A stretch of 28,607 nt of DNA from Candidatus Fermentibacterota bacterium. Lineage in GTDB: Bacteria; Fermentibacterota; Fermentibacteria; Fermentibacterales; Fermentibacteraceae. This document shows positions 16,863 through 24,786 of the stretch, piece after piece. The notes beneath the pieces were generated by a model. It ran no database searches. It had not been told where the DNA came from and worked only from the letters and a program-made list of their open reading frames with translations. The stretch spans positions 1 to 28,607 of the forward strand of contig PDSZ01000006.1 in NCBI GenBank assembly GCA_002748705.1, in the 5' to 3' direction. The position numbers were made by a program, and so were the translations under genes. Numbering within the stretch: position 1 is the first letter of the stretch; each line of letters opens with the position of its first letter.

Positions 16863-18425
16863 CTACAGATCTACCTTGATAGAAGTTGACGAGGAAGTAC
16901 TACCGGAAGAGACAGGTCTTGCAACTACCCGTACTTCATCCCCGATACCGTAGCCACCGTAGGATTCTACATCAATTTCCCAGGCGCCTGCATTTTCATT
17001 TGTTGCTTCAATCTCAAGCCAGGGATTGAAGTTGCCGCCGTCATCGTCACTGAAGTATTCTTCACCGGCTCTGTCAGTTACAGTAAGGGTGAGATCAGTA
17101 TCGCTCTCAGCGAAAATCTCGTAGGTTTCGCCGGGATTAAAGACAAGACTCAGATAGATGTTTGAATCTGACCATCTGGTCTCATCCCATGGAACATAGC
17201 CACGCTCTCTCTCAACAGGACCGCCTGCCATGGAGAATCTGAAGTCTACCTCTTCATTCACATCTCCGGAGAACGGTGTCACAACAGCGGCATAGTTTCC
17301 TGGAGCAAGTTCCAGAGTAAGCTGAGGATCAAGACCTTCAGGGCCGTCATCATTGTAATCAATCAATCCACCGTCATCGATGATGGCCATCTTGGTGTCG
17401 ATTGAAGAGGTTGCGTCAAAGGTGTACTGGCCGTGCTCATCAATTCTGAATTCGAAAACAACTGCATGCTCTTCAGGAGTAATGCCCCAGTAATCACCGG
17501 CTTCAGGCCAGTAGGACATGACCAGTGCGCCTTCTCTGAACTCACCTGTGAACCACTGGTTCATCTGGTCAGCCTGAACAATGTCAGCTCTCATCTCTTC
17601 CATGTCTACCATATCCAGACTAATGGAAAATTCGGAATCAAGGCCTCCATAATATGCGTTCACAAGCGCCACATATGACCCTTCAGAAACCTCGCCTATA
17701 AATCCGGGATCCATTCCGTAGGTGTCATCGTCATAATCGGTGAAGATAAGTTCACCGTTGTCCACCTTGCAGATAACCATAATAAGATCGTCGTCGCCCA
17801 TGGCCTTGACTCGAATCCAGCCGTCTTCATCGATGGTCATAGGAATAACGGCACAAGTCTCCCAGTCTTCATAGTATATCTCGTCAAACTCTGTTACAAG
17901 ATCTTCCCAAAGCTCGTTATTCTTATCCTCAAGGATGTATGAATTAATGGTTTCTCCAGGAAGCAGCATCCATTCGTATCTCTCGAATTCATCAGTTTCA
18001 ACGGTGAAGAGCCCTTCGTCTCCTGTTGCGTCAAAAACCACAGCAAAAGCTCCTTCAGGCACCATATCAAGGGAAACGAATGCGTCAAGCTCCTCGTCCC
18101 AGTCGTCGCCTGCGGTAATCACATTCAGATCGGCATCAACAACAACGATCACAGGATCGATATCGTCAGCCTCAACAAAAAGAGATATACCCTCATCCCC
18201 TGCAGCAAGAGGGAACTGAACTGCAGCCCAGTCATCCTCAACAGCTATGCCTGCTGCCAGAAGAACTTCTTCAGCATCAGGAATAATCTCGCCAATTTCC
18301 ATTCCTGCATCCAGATCACCTTCAACTGCTTCCCCGGGCTTAAGGCCTCCTCCTCCCAGAAGAGCGCAACCGGTAACAGAAAGCAGCAGCACCGGAACAA
18401 GCAGTGCTCCTGTTCTTTTGAGCAT
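16863..18425 (-). CDS. Acidic lipoprotein with four PPC-like repeats
   Basis: 520 residues from ATG 18425, with GGAAGGAG upstream. MLKRTGALLVPVLLLSVTGC is a lipoprotein signal (Cys20). The rest is strikingly acidic and consists of four diverged beta-sandwich-like repeats (about residues 65-145, 190-272, 320-400, 425-503). Each has the layout 'D.d..i.v.d..g..i...DD......DP.l...l..G.y.v.v', for example AIIDDGGLIDYNDDGPEGLD followed by PQLTLELAPGNYAAVV. This resembles the pre-peptidase C-terminal (PPC) domain, where the aspartates bind calcium. It ends in a Ser/Thr-rich tail. Likely surface- or periplasm-facing and Ca-binding; the function is unknown. It is separated from the upstream protease gene by a strong terminator, so it has its own promoter. 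Confidence 0.72.
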   Translation of the reverse strand: MLKRTGALLVPVLLLSVTGCALLGGGGLKPGEAVEGDLDAGMEIGEIIPDAEEVLLAAGIAVEDDWAAVQFPLAAGDEGISLFVEADDIDPVIVVVDADLNVITAGDDWDEELDAFVSLDMVPEGAFAVVFDATGDEGLFTVETDEFERYEWMLLPGETINSYILEDKNNELWEDLVTEFDEIYYEDWETCAVIPMTIDEDGWIRVKAMGDDDLIMVICKVDNGELIFTDYDDDTYGMDPGFIGEVSEGSYVALVNAYYGGLDSEFSISLDMVDMEEMRADIVQADQMNQWFTGEFREGALVMSYWPEAGDYWGITPEEHAVVFEFRIDEHGQYTFDATSSIDTKMAIIDDGGLIDYNDDGPEGLDPQLTLELAPGNYAAVVTPFSGDVNEEVDFRFSMAGGPVERERGYVPWDETRWSDSNIYLSLVFNPGETYEIFAESDTDLTLTVTDRAGEEYFSDDDGGNFNPWLEIEATNENAGAWEIDVESYGGYGIGDEVRVVARPVSSGSTSSSTSIKVDL

Positions 18426-18503
18426 TATGGACTCCTTCCTTCAAGTTATTTAGAACTGATACACTCAACAACTGTATTCCAGAAACCCTGAAGGCCATAT
18501 TAT

Positions 18504-18540
18504 GTAAAAAAAGGGGTCCGGTGAATACCAGACCCCTTCT
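18504..18540 (-). terminator. Rho-independent terminator of the C25 protease gene
   Basis: On the minus strand: AAGGGGTC(T)GGT - ATTC - ACC(G)GACCCCTT followed by TTTTTT. The stem has one mismatched pair and a four-base loop, with a long U-run. It lies 18 bases after the protease stop codon. Confidence 0.93.
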
Positions 18541-18557
18541 GAAAGCCTGTAACGGCC

Positions 18558-20498
18558 CTACCTGATGACGCTTACCCTTGCTGTGGCAGTATTACTGCCC
18601 TGGGTGAGCTTAAGGAAGTAAACACCTGTAGAAAGGTCAGATGCATCCCACTGAAGCACAGTCTGACCGTTAAGATCACCGGTGAATGGACGGGAAACAA
18701 CACGGCCGCTCACATCAAAAACCTCCAGAGTGGCTGCGCCGCCTATACCTTCAACAGTAACAGGAACACTGCCGTAAACCGGATTGGCGGTAACAACAGA
18801 AACCGGTGATGTTATTACGCCTTGGGTATTTTCTTCTATACCAGTCATCGGCCAGGTCTTGGTTATCACACTGGGATCGCCGAAGAGGGTGTAGGCCTGA
18901 TAGTAGTATTGGCTTCTTCCTCCACCGCTGTAGTATGTGTAAACAGCCATAAGACCCTGGTTCATGTAGCCTTTTGGCCAGTATACATCGTTGCCCAGGA
19001 ATGACTCGTATTCACCTCTCTCCTGAATGTCGTCTTCATCCCAGTAGGAATAGGGAACAGAACCCCAGAAGTAGAGACCCCCTCTGTCAGGTGTACGGGT
19101 CCAGGTTTCAGCCCAGCAGGTGGCTACGGAATAGTCACCGGTAAGGCATGCGTGGCTGAGAACACCAGGGAACATGCCGTCATTGGTCAGCTGGTTGAAG
19201 TCGCTCTGGCCGAAGCTCATATCAGCCCAGTTGGTACTTGAACCATGACCGCTGAATGTCAGCATTGACAGACCACCGTTAATCGCAGTAATGGCTGCCG
19301 TTGCACTTCCGCCCTGGGAGGGGTACACCTTAGTGGAGTTGTAGCCCCTTGGATCAAGATAAGTGGATACACAGTAATTGTGTGTTCCCTCGGTTATACC
19401 GCTGTTATCGCTGGAGGCAATGAAAAGAGCGTTCTGAACCCAGTTCTGAACACCGACTGAGTTTTCGTAGTCGATAACCCTCTGGGCCATAGTTATTGCT
19501 TCGCCTGCGGTGGTAACGCTGAATCTGCCAAGGAAACAGTCGGGAATCCAGCCGCCGTCATCAAGACATGCGTAGTAAAGGTCGGTAAGACCGCTGTAAG
19601 TAGTGGCATCTCCGCCGGGGAGGAACTGGGAATCGCCCACAAGAAGCACATATACTGTTCCGTTGTTGATAGCGTTCTGTATATAACTTCTGATGTCGTC
19701 AGGAGTGGAACCGGCAACAGAGAGATCTACCATGTCAACTGTGAAGCCCTGAGCTTCCTTGTGGGTAACGAAGTCATCCATAGCTGTAGTGACGAAGTCG
19801 CTGTGACCGATAATGAGATATGGAGCAGGTGGAGTGTCAACCCCGCTCTCAAAGGTTCCGTAATTGGCAAGCTGATTCTGCAGAATAGTCTCGTATTCCC
19901 TGCAGGCAAGCCTTGAAGCCTGCTCATAGGAAGCAGCAAGGTCTCCGCCTTGGAAGACAAGGTTGATGGTTGCGTTTTCAAGGAAGCTGTAGCTGTTGTC
20001 GGAAGCATTCCAGCGAACAGGAGCAACCTCAACAAGGGCCAGATTACGGCCGCGCATACCGCCTGCGTAAATAATTCTTACCCAGTTTTCAGGATATGCG
20101 GTACCGGCAGAGTAAACTTCAGGCTCAAGAACAACAGAGAAAGAATCTCTGGGCCTGTCCTTGGATACACTCTCTACTGCAGGGACAACAGGAGCGCCGT
20201 TGCCGGCAATGCTCTCAGTTCTTAACTCAGAAACATTTACTTCCACAGTGGCATCAACTGGAATTTCTATCCAGGTTCTGTAAACTGGAAGGCTTGGGTA
20301 ACCTGCTTCCGCCAGATTGTCTGCATCTTCAATGGTAACTGTTGTGTATTCCGCCCCCAGAAGCACCGTATGCCCGAATTCCGGTGTACCGGAATTAAGG
20401 TCCAGGGTCACTCCATTCTCGGAAGAGCCTGTCATGGTGAGTCCGGAAGCGAAAGAAGCACAAACGATTACCGAAACCAGCAGAAATGCGTTTTTCAT
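18558..20498 (-). CDS. Gingipain-type C25 cysteine protease with C-terminal sorting domain
   Basis: 646 residues from ATG 20498, with AGGAGG nine bases upstream. Layout: signal peptide (MKNAFLLVSVIVCASFASG), a beta-rich propeptide region (about 25-200), then the C25 caspase-like domain (about 225-545). The catalytic dyad is visible as LTFSGHGSSTNWAD (His418) and GVLSHACLTGDYS (Cys451). AYTLFGDPSV near 540 is a common closing motif of these domains. Residues 553-646 form a C-terminal Ig-like domain, with LEVFDVSGRVV and STGVYFLKLTQGSNTATARV, the pattern of type IX secretion-type (FlgD-like) sorting tails. It is therefore probably secreted or cell-surface attached. Family knowledge gives Arg- or Lys-specific cleavage for gingipains; specificity here is not inferable. 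Confidence 0.93.
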   Translation of the reverse strand: MKNAFLLVSVIVCASFASGLTMTGSSENGVTLDLNSGTPEFGHTVLLGAEYTTVTIEDADNLAEAGYPSLPVYRTWIEIPVDATVEVNVSELRTESIAGNGAPVVPAVESVSKDRPRDSFSVVLEPEVYSAGTAYPENWVRIIYAGGMRGRNLALVEVAPVRWNASDNSYSFLENATINLVFQGGDLAASYEQASRLACREYETILQNQLANYGTFESGVDTPPAPYLIIGHSDFVTTAMDDFVTHKEAQGFTVDMVDLSVAGSTPDDIRSYIQNAINNGTVYVLLVGDSQFLPGGDATTYSGLTDLYYACLDDGGWIPDCFLGRFSVTTAGEAITMAQRVIDYENSVGVQNWVQNALFIASSDNSGITEGTHNYCVSTYLDPRGYNSTKVYPSQGGSATAAITAINGGLSMLTFSGHGSSTNWADMSFGQSDFNQLTNDGMFPGVLSHACLTGDYSVATCWAETWTRTPDRGGLYFWGSVPYSYWDEDDIQERGEYESFLGNDVYWPKGYMNQGLMAVYTYYSGGGRSQYYYQAYTLFGDPSVITKTWPMTGIEENTQGVITSPVSVVTANPVYGSVPVTVEGIGGAATLEVFDVSGRVVSRPFTGDLNGQTVLQWDASDLSTGVYFLKLTQGSNTATARVSVIR

Positions 20499-20618
20499 CT
20501 TTCCTCCTGAATAATTCTGTCATATTACTTTCGACAGATGTGTTGGATTCTTTCCGTATTTATATATCTTTCACCTGTAAAGATAATTGACCTGAGCTAA
20601 AGAAACAAGGAGGGGAAA

Positions 20619-20954
20619 TTGGCTGTTGTGGTAAAGCACGGAGCAGGCAAACGAGTAAAGCAATTTGGGGCCAGAGGACTTAGTGAGAGCCTTCTGGCAG
20701 GGCCTGCTTCAGGATGCAACCGCTTTACAGTACGATCCCTCTTACTTGAACCGGACGGTCGCACCGCTGCAGTAAGTCATAATTCATCAGTCTTCTATCA
20801 TATTGTTGAAGGAAAAATTATTATACGGCAGGATTCCGGTGAACTTGAAGCTCTTAAAGCTGGAGACTCTGCAATCATTCCAGAGCGGGAAAAACACATT
20901 CTGATGAACATTTCAAAGAAAAAGTGTTCAATACTGAAAGTGGTACCGCAGTGA
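20619..20954 (+). CDS. Small cupin-domain protein
   Basis: 111 residues from a TTG at 20619, preceded by AGGAGG. It is a single-domain cupin: SSVFYHIVEGKIIIRQDSGE corresponds to the first cupin motif region and LEALKAGDSAIIPEREKHIL to the second, ending in a last strand CSILKVVPQ. One histidine (YHIVEG) and the EKH near the end could be metal ligands, but the usual HxH pair is not complete. Such proteins bind small ligands or metals, or sense sugars; no substrate can be named. Its stop overlaps the start of the patatin gene (GTGA), so the two are translationally coupled. Confidence 0.8.
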   Translation: MAVVVKHGAGKRVKQFGARGLSESLLAGPASGCNRFTVRSLLLEPDGRTAAVSHNSSVFYHIVEGKIIIRQDSGELEALKAGDSAIIPEREKHILMNISKKKCSILKVVPQ

Positions 20955-23077
20955 AGTGGATTATTGTATTTACACTACTGTTTGCAACTGTGCTGCAGGC
21001 AAAATCAAACTTGGAGCCGAAGCCTCAGGGAATCGCCCTTGTTCTTGCAGGAGGCGGCGCAAAAGGGCTGGCACACATCGGAGTATTGAAAGCCCTTGAA
21101 GAAGAAGGAGTCCGCATATCAGGAATCGCCGGCACCAGCATGGGGGCACTCATGGCAGGCCTTTACGCCTGCGGATACACTGCAGACCAGCTGGACAGTC
21201 TGGCAAACATCATGGACTGGAACAGACTTTTCAGCTCTGCTCCTGAAACCAGGCTCACCTTCCTTCCAGACAGAATTCGAGGCAGACAGGATATTGTCAG
21301 TCTTTCTCTCAGGGGCCTCAGACCATCTCTTCCTTCAAGTGCTGTATCCAATATGAGAGTAGGGTTTCTTCTCTCGGGAATGACCGGACCTGTTCAGGTA
21401 ATGAAGGGATTCTCATTCGATTCACTGAGAATACCGCTTCGGATTGTTGCCGCTGATCTTATTTCCCGAAACAGGGTAATTTTCAGCAATGGTACCCTTT
21501 ACGAAAGGCAGCTTGCCAGCATGGCAATTCCAGGAGTCTTTCCGCCTGTGAAAGACGATTCACTGCTTCTGGTCGATGGAGGAATCCTGGACAATATGCC
21601 TGTAGACGCTGCTGTAAAGACATGGCAACAGCTGCCTGTTCTGGCAGTTGCCCTGGACAGTGCAGGATCAGTTCAGTGTCCTGAAGACCCTTCAATGCTC
21701 ACAATAACCGGCATGACCTTTGAAGCTCTCTCAGCCAGGGCAAACGAACACTACTTCCAGGAACCGGACTGGCTTCTTACCCTTGATGTTCACGGTGCTG
21801 AAATCTGGAGTTTCGCAAAGGCTGATTCGCTTATTCACTGGGGTTATCAGCAGGGAAAAGAATGGCTTGAAGCCCATCCGGAACTCCCCAGAGGAATAAC
21901 GCCTCCCACCGCAGGATGGGATCCTCCTGCGCTTACAGTGAGGAACATTCTCTTCTCAGGAAACAATACTGTCTCCATTATGGCCATAGACAGCTGGATG
22001 CCCCTTGACTCCGGAGACACTCTGAATGTTCATCGAATTATGGAGGCTGGAGAAAACCTCTACGCGTCAGGATTATTCAGTATGGTTCGAATGAACATGC
22101 TTCCTACTGGAGAAGCCGGCATAGCTGACCTTGCTGTCCACCTGAAAGAAAAAGAGCCTGGAAGTATTGGCATGGGTCTTTCCTATAACAGCGGATTCGG
22201 TCTGGACAGCCGAATAACCATCCAATACAACAACACTCTGAACCGGGGTATCAGATCACTTTTCAACGCCGGTGGAGGAAGCGGATACTGCTTCCTGGAA
22301 GCAAGCGGAATACTCAACGACGGCGACAGCGGAGAATACATAGGTCTCGGTGGCAGTATTTATCAGATTCGGGGAGAAGAGCCTGACTGTCAGGGAACAA
22401 GAAAAGAACGGATATGGACCGACCAGAGTCTTTCTCTGACCTATAACAGATATATCTCATGGTTCGGTTTCACTGAGTTCATAATCGGAATAAGAGGACG
22501 GAACTATGCCGGATCAGAAAACACTGAAGCATATCCTCTGACTGGCGTTTCCTTCCTTAGTGACACAAGGTACGATCTGGGAGAACTATCTTCCGGAACC
22601 AGACTTCACCTGGGCTTTGAGTATGCACCTGACAGACACCACACCCACTACACCCTGAACTGGGATCTCCGCAGACAGGGAAGCATTTCAGGGCCACTGA
22701 AAATGGGAATGTATACCTGGGGAAAACTGATATGGGGTAACAACTACCGTTGGCAGGAATCAAGACTGACTGCTGCAAGAGGAATTCCCGGATACAGGTG
22801 GAATGCCCTTCCCTCCAGAGAGAGGATTGCAGGAGGCATCAACTTTTCAAGGAATATCAGAGGCCCTGTTTTCATCAAGATAGATGGAGTTGCAAGTTAC
22901 GACTTTAAAGCCTACGACCTGTGGAATGACGGAAATCTTCACTGGGGAGCGGGACTTGCAGCAGGAGTGAACATTCCCGGAGGAACTGCAACACTGGGGC
23001 CGGGATGGAATGACAATGGTAACACAAGATGGACATTTTCCTACGGAAGTGAGTATTCTTTCGGACCTGGCAGATAG
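20951..23077 (+). CDS. Patatin-like phospholipase with POTRA and outer-membrane barrel (type Vd-like)
   Basis: 708 residues from GTG 20951, which begins a clean signal peptide (MKWIIVFTLLFATVLQA). A longer frame from 20924 would bury that signal. Patatin domain: oxyanion loop LVLAGGGAKGLAHIGVLKAL (GGGAKG at 34-39), nucleophile elbow GTSMG (Ser63) and the catalytic Asp in LVDGGILDN (Asp209). A POTRA-like segment follows (about 326-402, VRNILFSGNNTVS ... GLFSMVRM). A C-terminal region of alternating beta-strands (about 405-708, for example IGMGLSYNSGFGLDSRITIQ) is typical of a BamA/Omp85-type barrel. This order is that of PlpD-type (type Vd) autotransporters, in which the lipase domain is displayed or released outside. 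Coupled to the upstream cupin by a 4-nt overlap. Confidence 0.9.
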   Translation: MKWIIVFTLLFATVLQAKSNLEPKPQGIALVLAGGGAKGLAHIGVLKALEEEGVRISGIAGTSMGALMAGLYACGYTADQLDSLANIMDWNRLFSSAPETRLTFLPDRIRGRQDIVSLSLRGLRPSLPSSAVSNMRVGFLLSGMTGPVQVMKGFSFDSLRIPLRIVAADLISRNRVIFSNGTLYERQLASMAIPGVFPPVKDDSLLLVDGGILDNMPVDAAVKTWQQLPVLAVALDSAGSVQCPEDPSMLTITGMTFEALSARANEHYFQEPDWLLTLDVHGAEIWSFAKADSLIHWGYQQGKEWLEAHPELPRGITPPTAGWDPPALTVRNILFSGNNTVSIMAIDSWMPLDSGDTLNVHRIMEAGENLYASGLFSMVRMNMLPTGEAGIADLAVHLKEKEPGSIGMGLSYNSGFGLDSRITIQYNNTLNRGIRSLFNAGGGSGYCFLEASGILNDGDSGEYIGLGGSIYQIRGEEPDCQGTRKERIWTDQSLSLTYNRYISWFGFTEFIIGIRGRNYAGSENTEAYPLTGVSFLSDTRYDLGELSSGTRLHLGFEYAPDRHHTHYTLNWDLRRQGSISGPLKMGMYTWGKLIWGNNYRWQESRLTAARGIPGYRWNALPSRERIAGGINFSRNIRGPVFIKIDGVASYDFKAYDLWNDGNLHWGAGLAAGVNIPGGTATLGPGWNDNGNTRWTFSYGSEYSFGPGR

Positions 23078-23159
23078 AGAACATCGGCCAGAAGAAGCTA
23101 TCAGTCTGAATCCTGACTGAATTCAGCCTGATCAAAGGTCTCGTGAGAAATGCGGGCTG
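23066..23159. repeat. Dispersed hairpin-bearing repeat, copy 1
   Basis: 94 bases aligning with 24481-24573. It starts inside the last codons of the patatin gene (CCTGGCAGATAGAGAA). It contains an inverted repeat ATCAGTCTGAAT (23100-23111) and ATTCAGCCTGAT (23121-23132) with one mismatched pair, and ends AAATGCGGGCTG. Because it spans the stop codon of a real gene, it may also serve as that gene's RNA 3' end, though no U-run is present. Confidence 0.8.
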
Positions 23160-23236
23160 ATATGGTTGGACCAGTCAATCAGAGACCATCGATGAACTGA
23201 CGCAGGCTGCTTGTTACCGGCTGAAAGAAACTTTAA

Positions 23237-23595
23237 GATGAGAAAAACTCAAGAGCAGCTGACCTTGATGAAGCTTTGAAGGAAAATACCCCTCTCTACA
23301 TTGCCTGTTACCTGAAAGAAGAACTTGTATTCCTTTGGACAAATAGATCCGAAGTGTTTCTTGACAGATGGCTTACAAAGGCCAAAGCGCAGGAGTTGCT
23401 ATACTGAAAAAGGCGGCAGAATGGTTTGCGAAAGTGAAAGCCGGCATTCTGAATTGGTTTGACTGCAAAATCTCGTCAGAAAAGCTCGAAGCGTTCAATG
23501 GGAAAATCAGAAGACTTTTAAAGAATACCTGTGGCTTCAGGGATCATGAGTATATGTTTTTGAGAATGCAAAACCTTATGGATGCAAAAACATGA
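23237..23595 (+). pseudogene. ISL3-family transposase remnant, truncated and frameshifted
   Basis: Two frames give consecutive pieces of the C-terminal end of an ISL3-type (DDE_Tnp_ISL3) transposase. From 23237 one frame reads DLDEALKENTPLYIACYLKE and then ELVFLWTNRSEVFLDRWLTK, ending at a stop near 23406. The other frame takes over near 23390 with SAGVAILKKAAEWFAKVKAG, then ILNWFDCKISSEKLEAFNGK and RRLLKNTCGFRDHEYMFLRM. The last stretch is the family's 'sn..lEg.Nn.ik..kr.a.Gfrd.e.f.lr'. About one quarter of a normal transposase remains. It is dead as a transposase and marks this island as a site of earlier insertion. Confidence 0.82.
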
Positions 23596-23609
23596 TAGGT
23601 TATTTATTG

Positions 23610-24071
23610 CTATATATTTATTGATACTAAATACTGATTCGATGAGATTTCTGTTTTTTTAGCTTCGTACTTCTCCCATATCGCAATTGATGCATAATTC
23701 GTTTTATCTATCTTTGCAGACAGGAGTGTGATACCTCTTTCCTGGGCAATTTTAACTACTCTTTCAAAGGCCTTTGTAGCAACTCCCTTTCTTCTAAATT
23801 CGGTCTCAATCCAGTAACCTGCTCTAGCAGTTTTGCTTTTTGCATTGTAATGACTTAGCGATATCATGCCTGTAATTCGACTGTTCAGAAATACTCCATA
23901 GCAAATTGCCGATTTCCTTCTCTGCCAGTTGAGGATATCAGAGGCGATTCTTTCAGCAGTAACATCGCTTGAATCAGGAAAACCAAGTTCTTCGCGCAGA
24001 TGATGATCTCGACGAATCAACTCTCCCAATTGCTGACACTCTCTATCACATATTTCCTTTAGCTGAATCAT
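23610..24071 (-). CDS. GNAT-family N-acetyltransferase
   Basis: 153 residues from ATG 24071. It transfers an acetyl group from acetyl-CoA to an amine of unknown identity. The core shows strand beta4 (ARAGYWIETEFRRKGVATKA) with the acetyl-CoA pyrophosphate loop R-R-K-G-V-A, then the helix AFERVVKIAQERGITLLSAK and the NYASIAIWEKYEAKKTEI motif (usually 'N..S...yek.GF'). The glycine of the final GF is replaced (YEAKK), a small departure. Preceding DNA has only a weak ribosome site. It is convergent with the ISL3 remnant and lies inside the region bounded by the two dispersed repeats. It is more AT-rich than the core operons, which suggests acquisition. Ribosomal-protein-type or small-molecule acetylation are both possible. 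Confidence 0.85.
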   Translation of the reverse strand: MIQLKEICDRECQQLGELIRRDHHLREELGFPDSSDVTAERIASDILNWQRRKSAICYGVFLNSRITGMISLSHYNAKSKTARAGYWIETEFRRKGVATKAFERVVKIAQERGITLLSAKIDKTNYASIAIWEKYEAKKTEISSNQYLVSINI

Positions 24072-24480
24072 ATCGCTTTCTTATAACCATCAGTGAGAGG
24101 TTTGCGATTACTCATATGAATCATCCTGCAGAACAATGCAATTATTTCCCTTCTTAGTCAAGAAGAAAGTTCAAACTGAATGCAGCACCGAAACCTGAAT
24201 GCTTCCTCAGGTACCAGCTAATTCCCATCCAGAATTCCATATCTCAATGTAAAATAAGCATCTACATCGATATTGAAGGCGCATTTTCGTCTTAACTTTA
24301 AGTCATCAATAACTTTATATTTCACTATTCTATAACAAAATATTGGCTTAAAAACAAGAACGAAGAGCAAAAAATATGCCAAAAGTCTCTTACTCAGTTA
24401 CCGCTGACTTGCTAGGCCTCAAAGAATAACAGAACAAAGCTCCTTATGAAGATCAACAGTTTTCTCAGTGACAATCCTAC
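24072..24480. other. Gene-poor stretch with a possible decayed minus-strand frame
   Basis: About 400 AT-rich bases with no convincing gene. On the minus strand two adjoining frames read like the end of a beta-barrel protein: one with NIDVDAYFTLRYGILDG (about 24300-24230), the other with MGISWYLRKHSGFGAAFSLN and a stop at 24154-24156. If this is one gene it is frameshifted and lacks a start. Support is weak; the only evidence is alternating hydrophobic strands and an aromatic-rich end. Confidence 0.3.
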
Positions 24481-24573
24481 CCTGACAGATAGAGAAGACG
24501 GCCGGAAGAAGAAATCAGGCTGAATTCTGTCAGGATTCAGCCTGATCGAAGGTCTGGTGAGAAATGTGGGCTG
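24481..24573. repeat. Dispersed hairpin-bearing repeat, copy 2
   Basis: 93 bases matching copy 1 at 23066-23159 with scattered substitutions (CCTGACAGATAGAGAA ... AAATGTGGGCTG). Here the inverted repeat is perfect over 12 bp: ATCAGGCTGAAT (24514-24525), nine-base loop, ATTCAGCCTGAT (24535-24546). The two copies are in direct orientation and bound about 1.3 kb holding the ISL3 remnant and the GNAT gene. Confidence 0.82.
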
Positions 24574-24686
24574 GCCTTAGATTGATGAAACCCTACTCAT
24601 CTCACCACATAAAGAGACTCAGTCTATACCGATGAATCCCGGGTATAAGTGTACATATGTTCATTAAGTCACGCAACCCCTCCTCC

Positions 24687-24715
24687 TTGACATGCTCTGC
24701 AAGCCAAGTAATCAT
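24687..24715 (+). promoter_or_regulatory. Candidate promoter of the DUF262-HEPN pair
   Basis: A perfect -35 hexamer TTGACA (24687-24692), a 17-base spacer and a partial -10 AATCAT (24710-24715, 4 of 6). It lies about 70 bases ahead of the DUF262 start, and outside the cassette boundary proposed at 24763. No operator-like inverted repeat is seen around it. Confidence 0.4.
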
Positions 24716-24762
24716 TTCAGTACAAAAAACATATGGGCATCGATAGGCTTAGGTGAATAATT

Positions 24763-24769
24763 GTTAGCT
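24763..24769 (+). other. Possible integron core site at the left edge of the DUF262-HEPN unit
   Basis: GTTAGCT matches the recombination core GTTRRRY at 6 of 7 positions. It is preceded by AGGTGAA and a 5-base spacer, closely parallel to the right half of the 57-bp attC-like site (AGGTGAA, six bases, GTTCAGT). The DUF262 start codon lies only about 20 bases downstream, as is usual in gene cassettes. No convincing left partner (RYYYAAC with a complementary arm) was found upstream, so this could be an attI-like site, a decayed attC or chance. Confidence 0.3.
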
Positions 24770-24786
24770 TAAAAGGAGATTAATTA

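Noticed and set aside
20924..20951. Start of the patatin gene at 20924
   Set aside because: It would place nine polar residues before a good signal peptide; GTG 20951 overlaps the cupin stop in the usual GTGA form.
24600..24769. Complete attC upstream of the DUF262 gene
   Set aside because: Only the right half looks plausible; no complementary left arm with an RYYYAAC box fits well.
24072..24786. Antisense RNA antitoxin or tRNA in the gap before DUF262
   Set aside because: No cloverleaf or repeat cluster was found; only the dispersed repeat and a promoter-like site can be supported.
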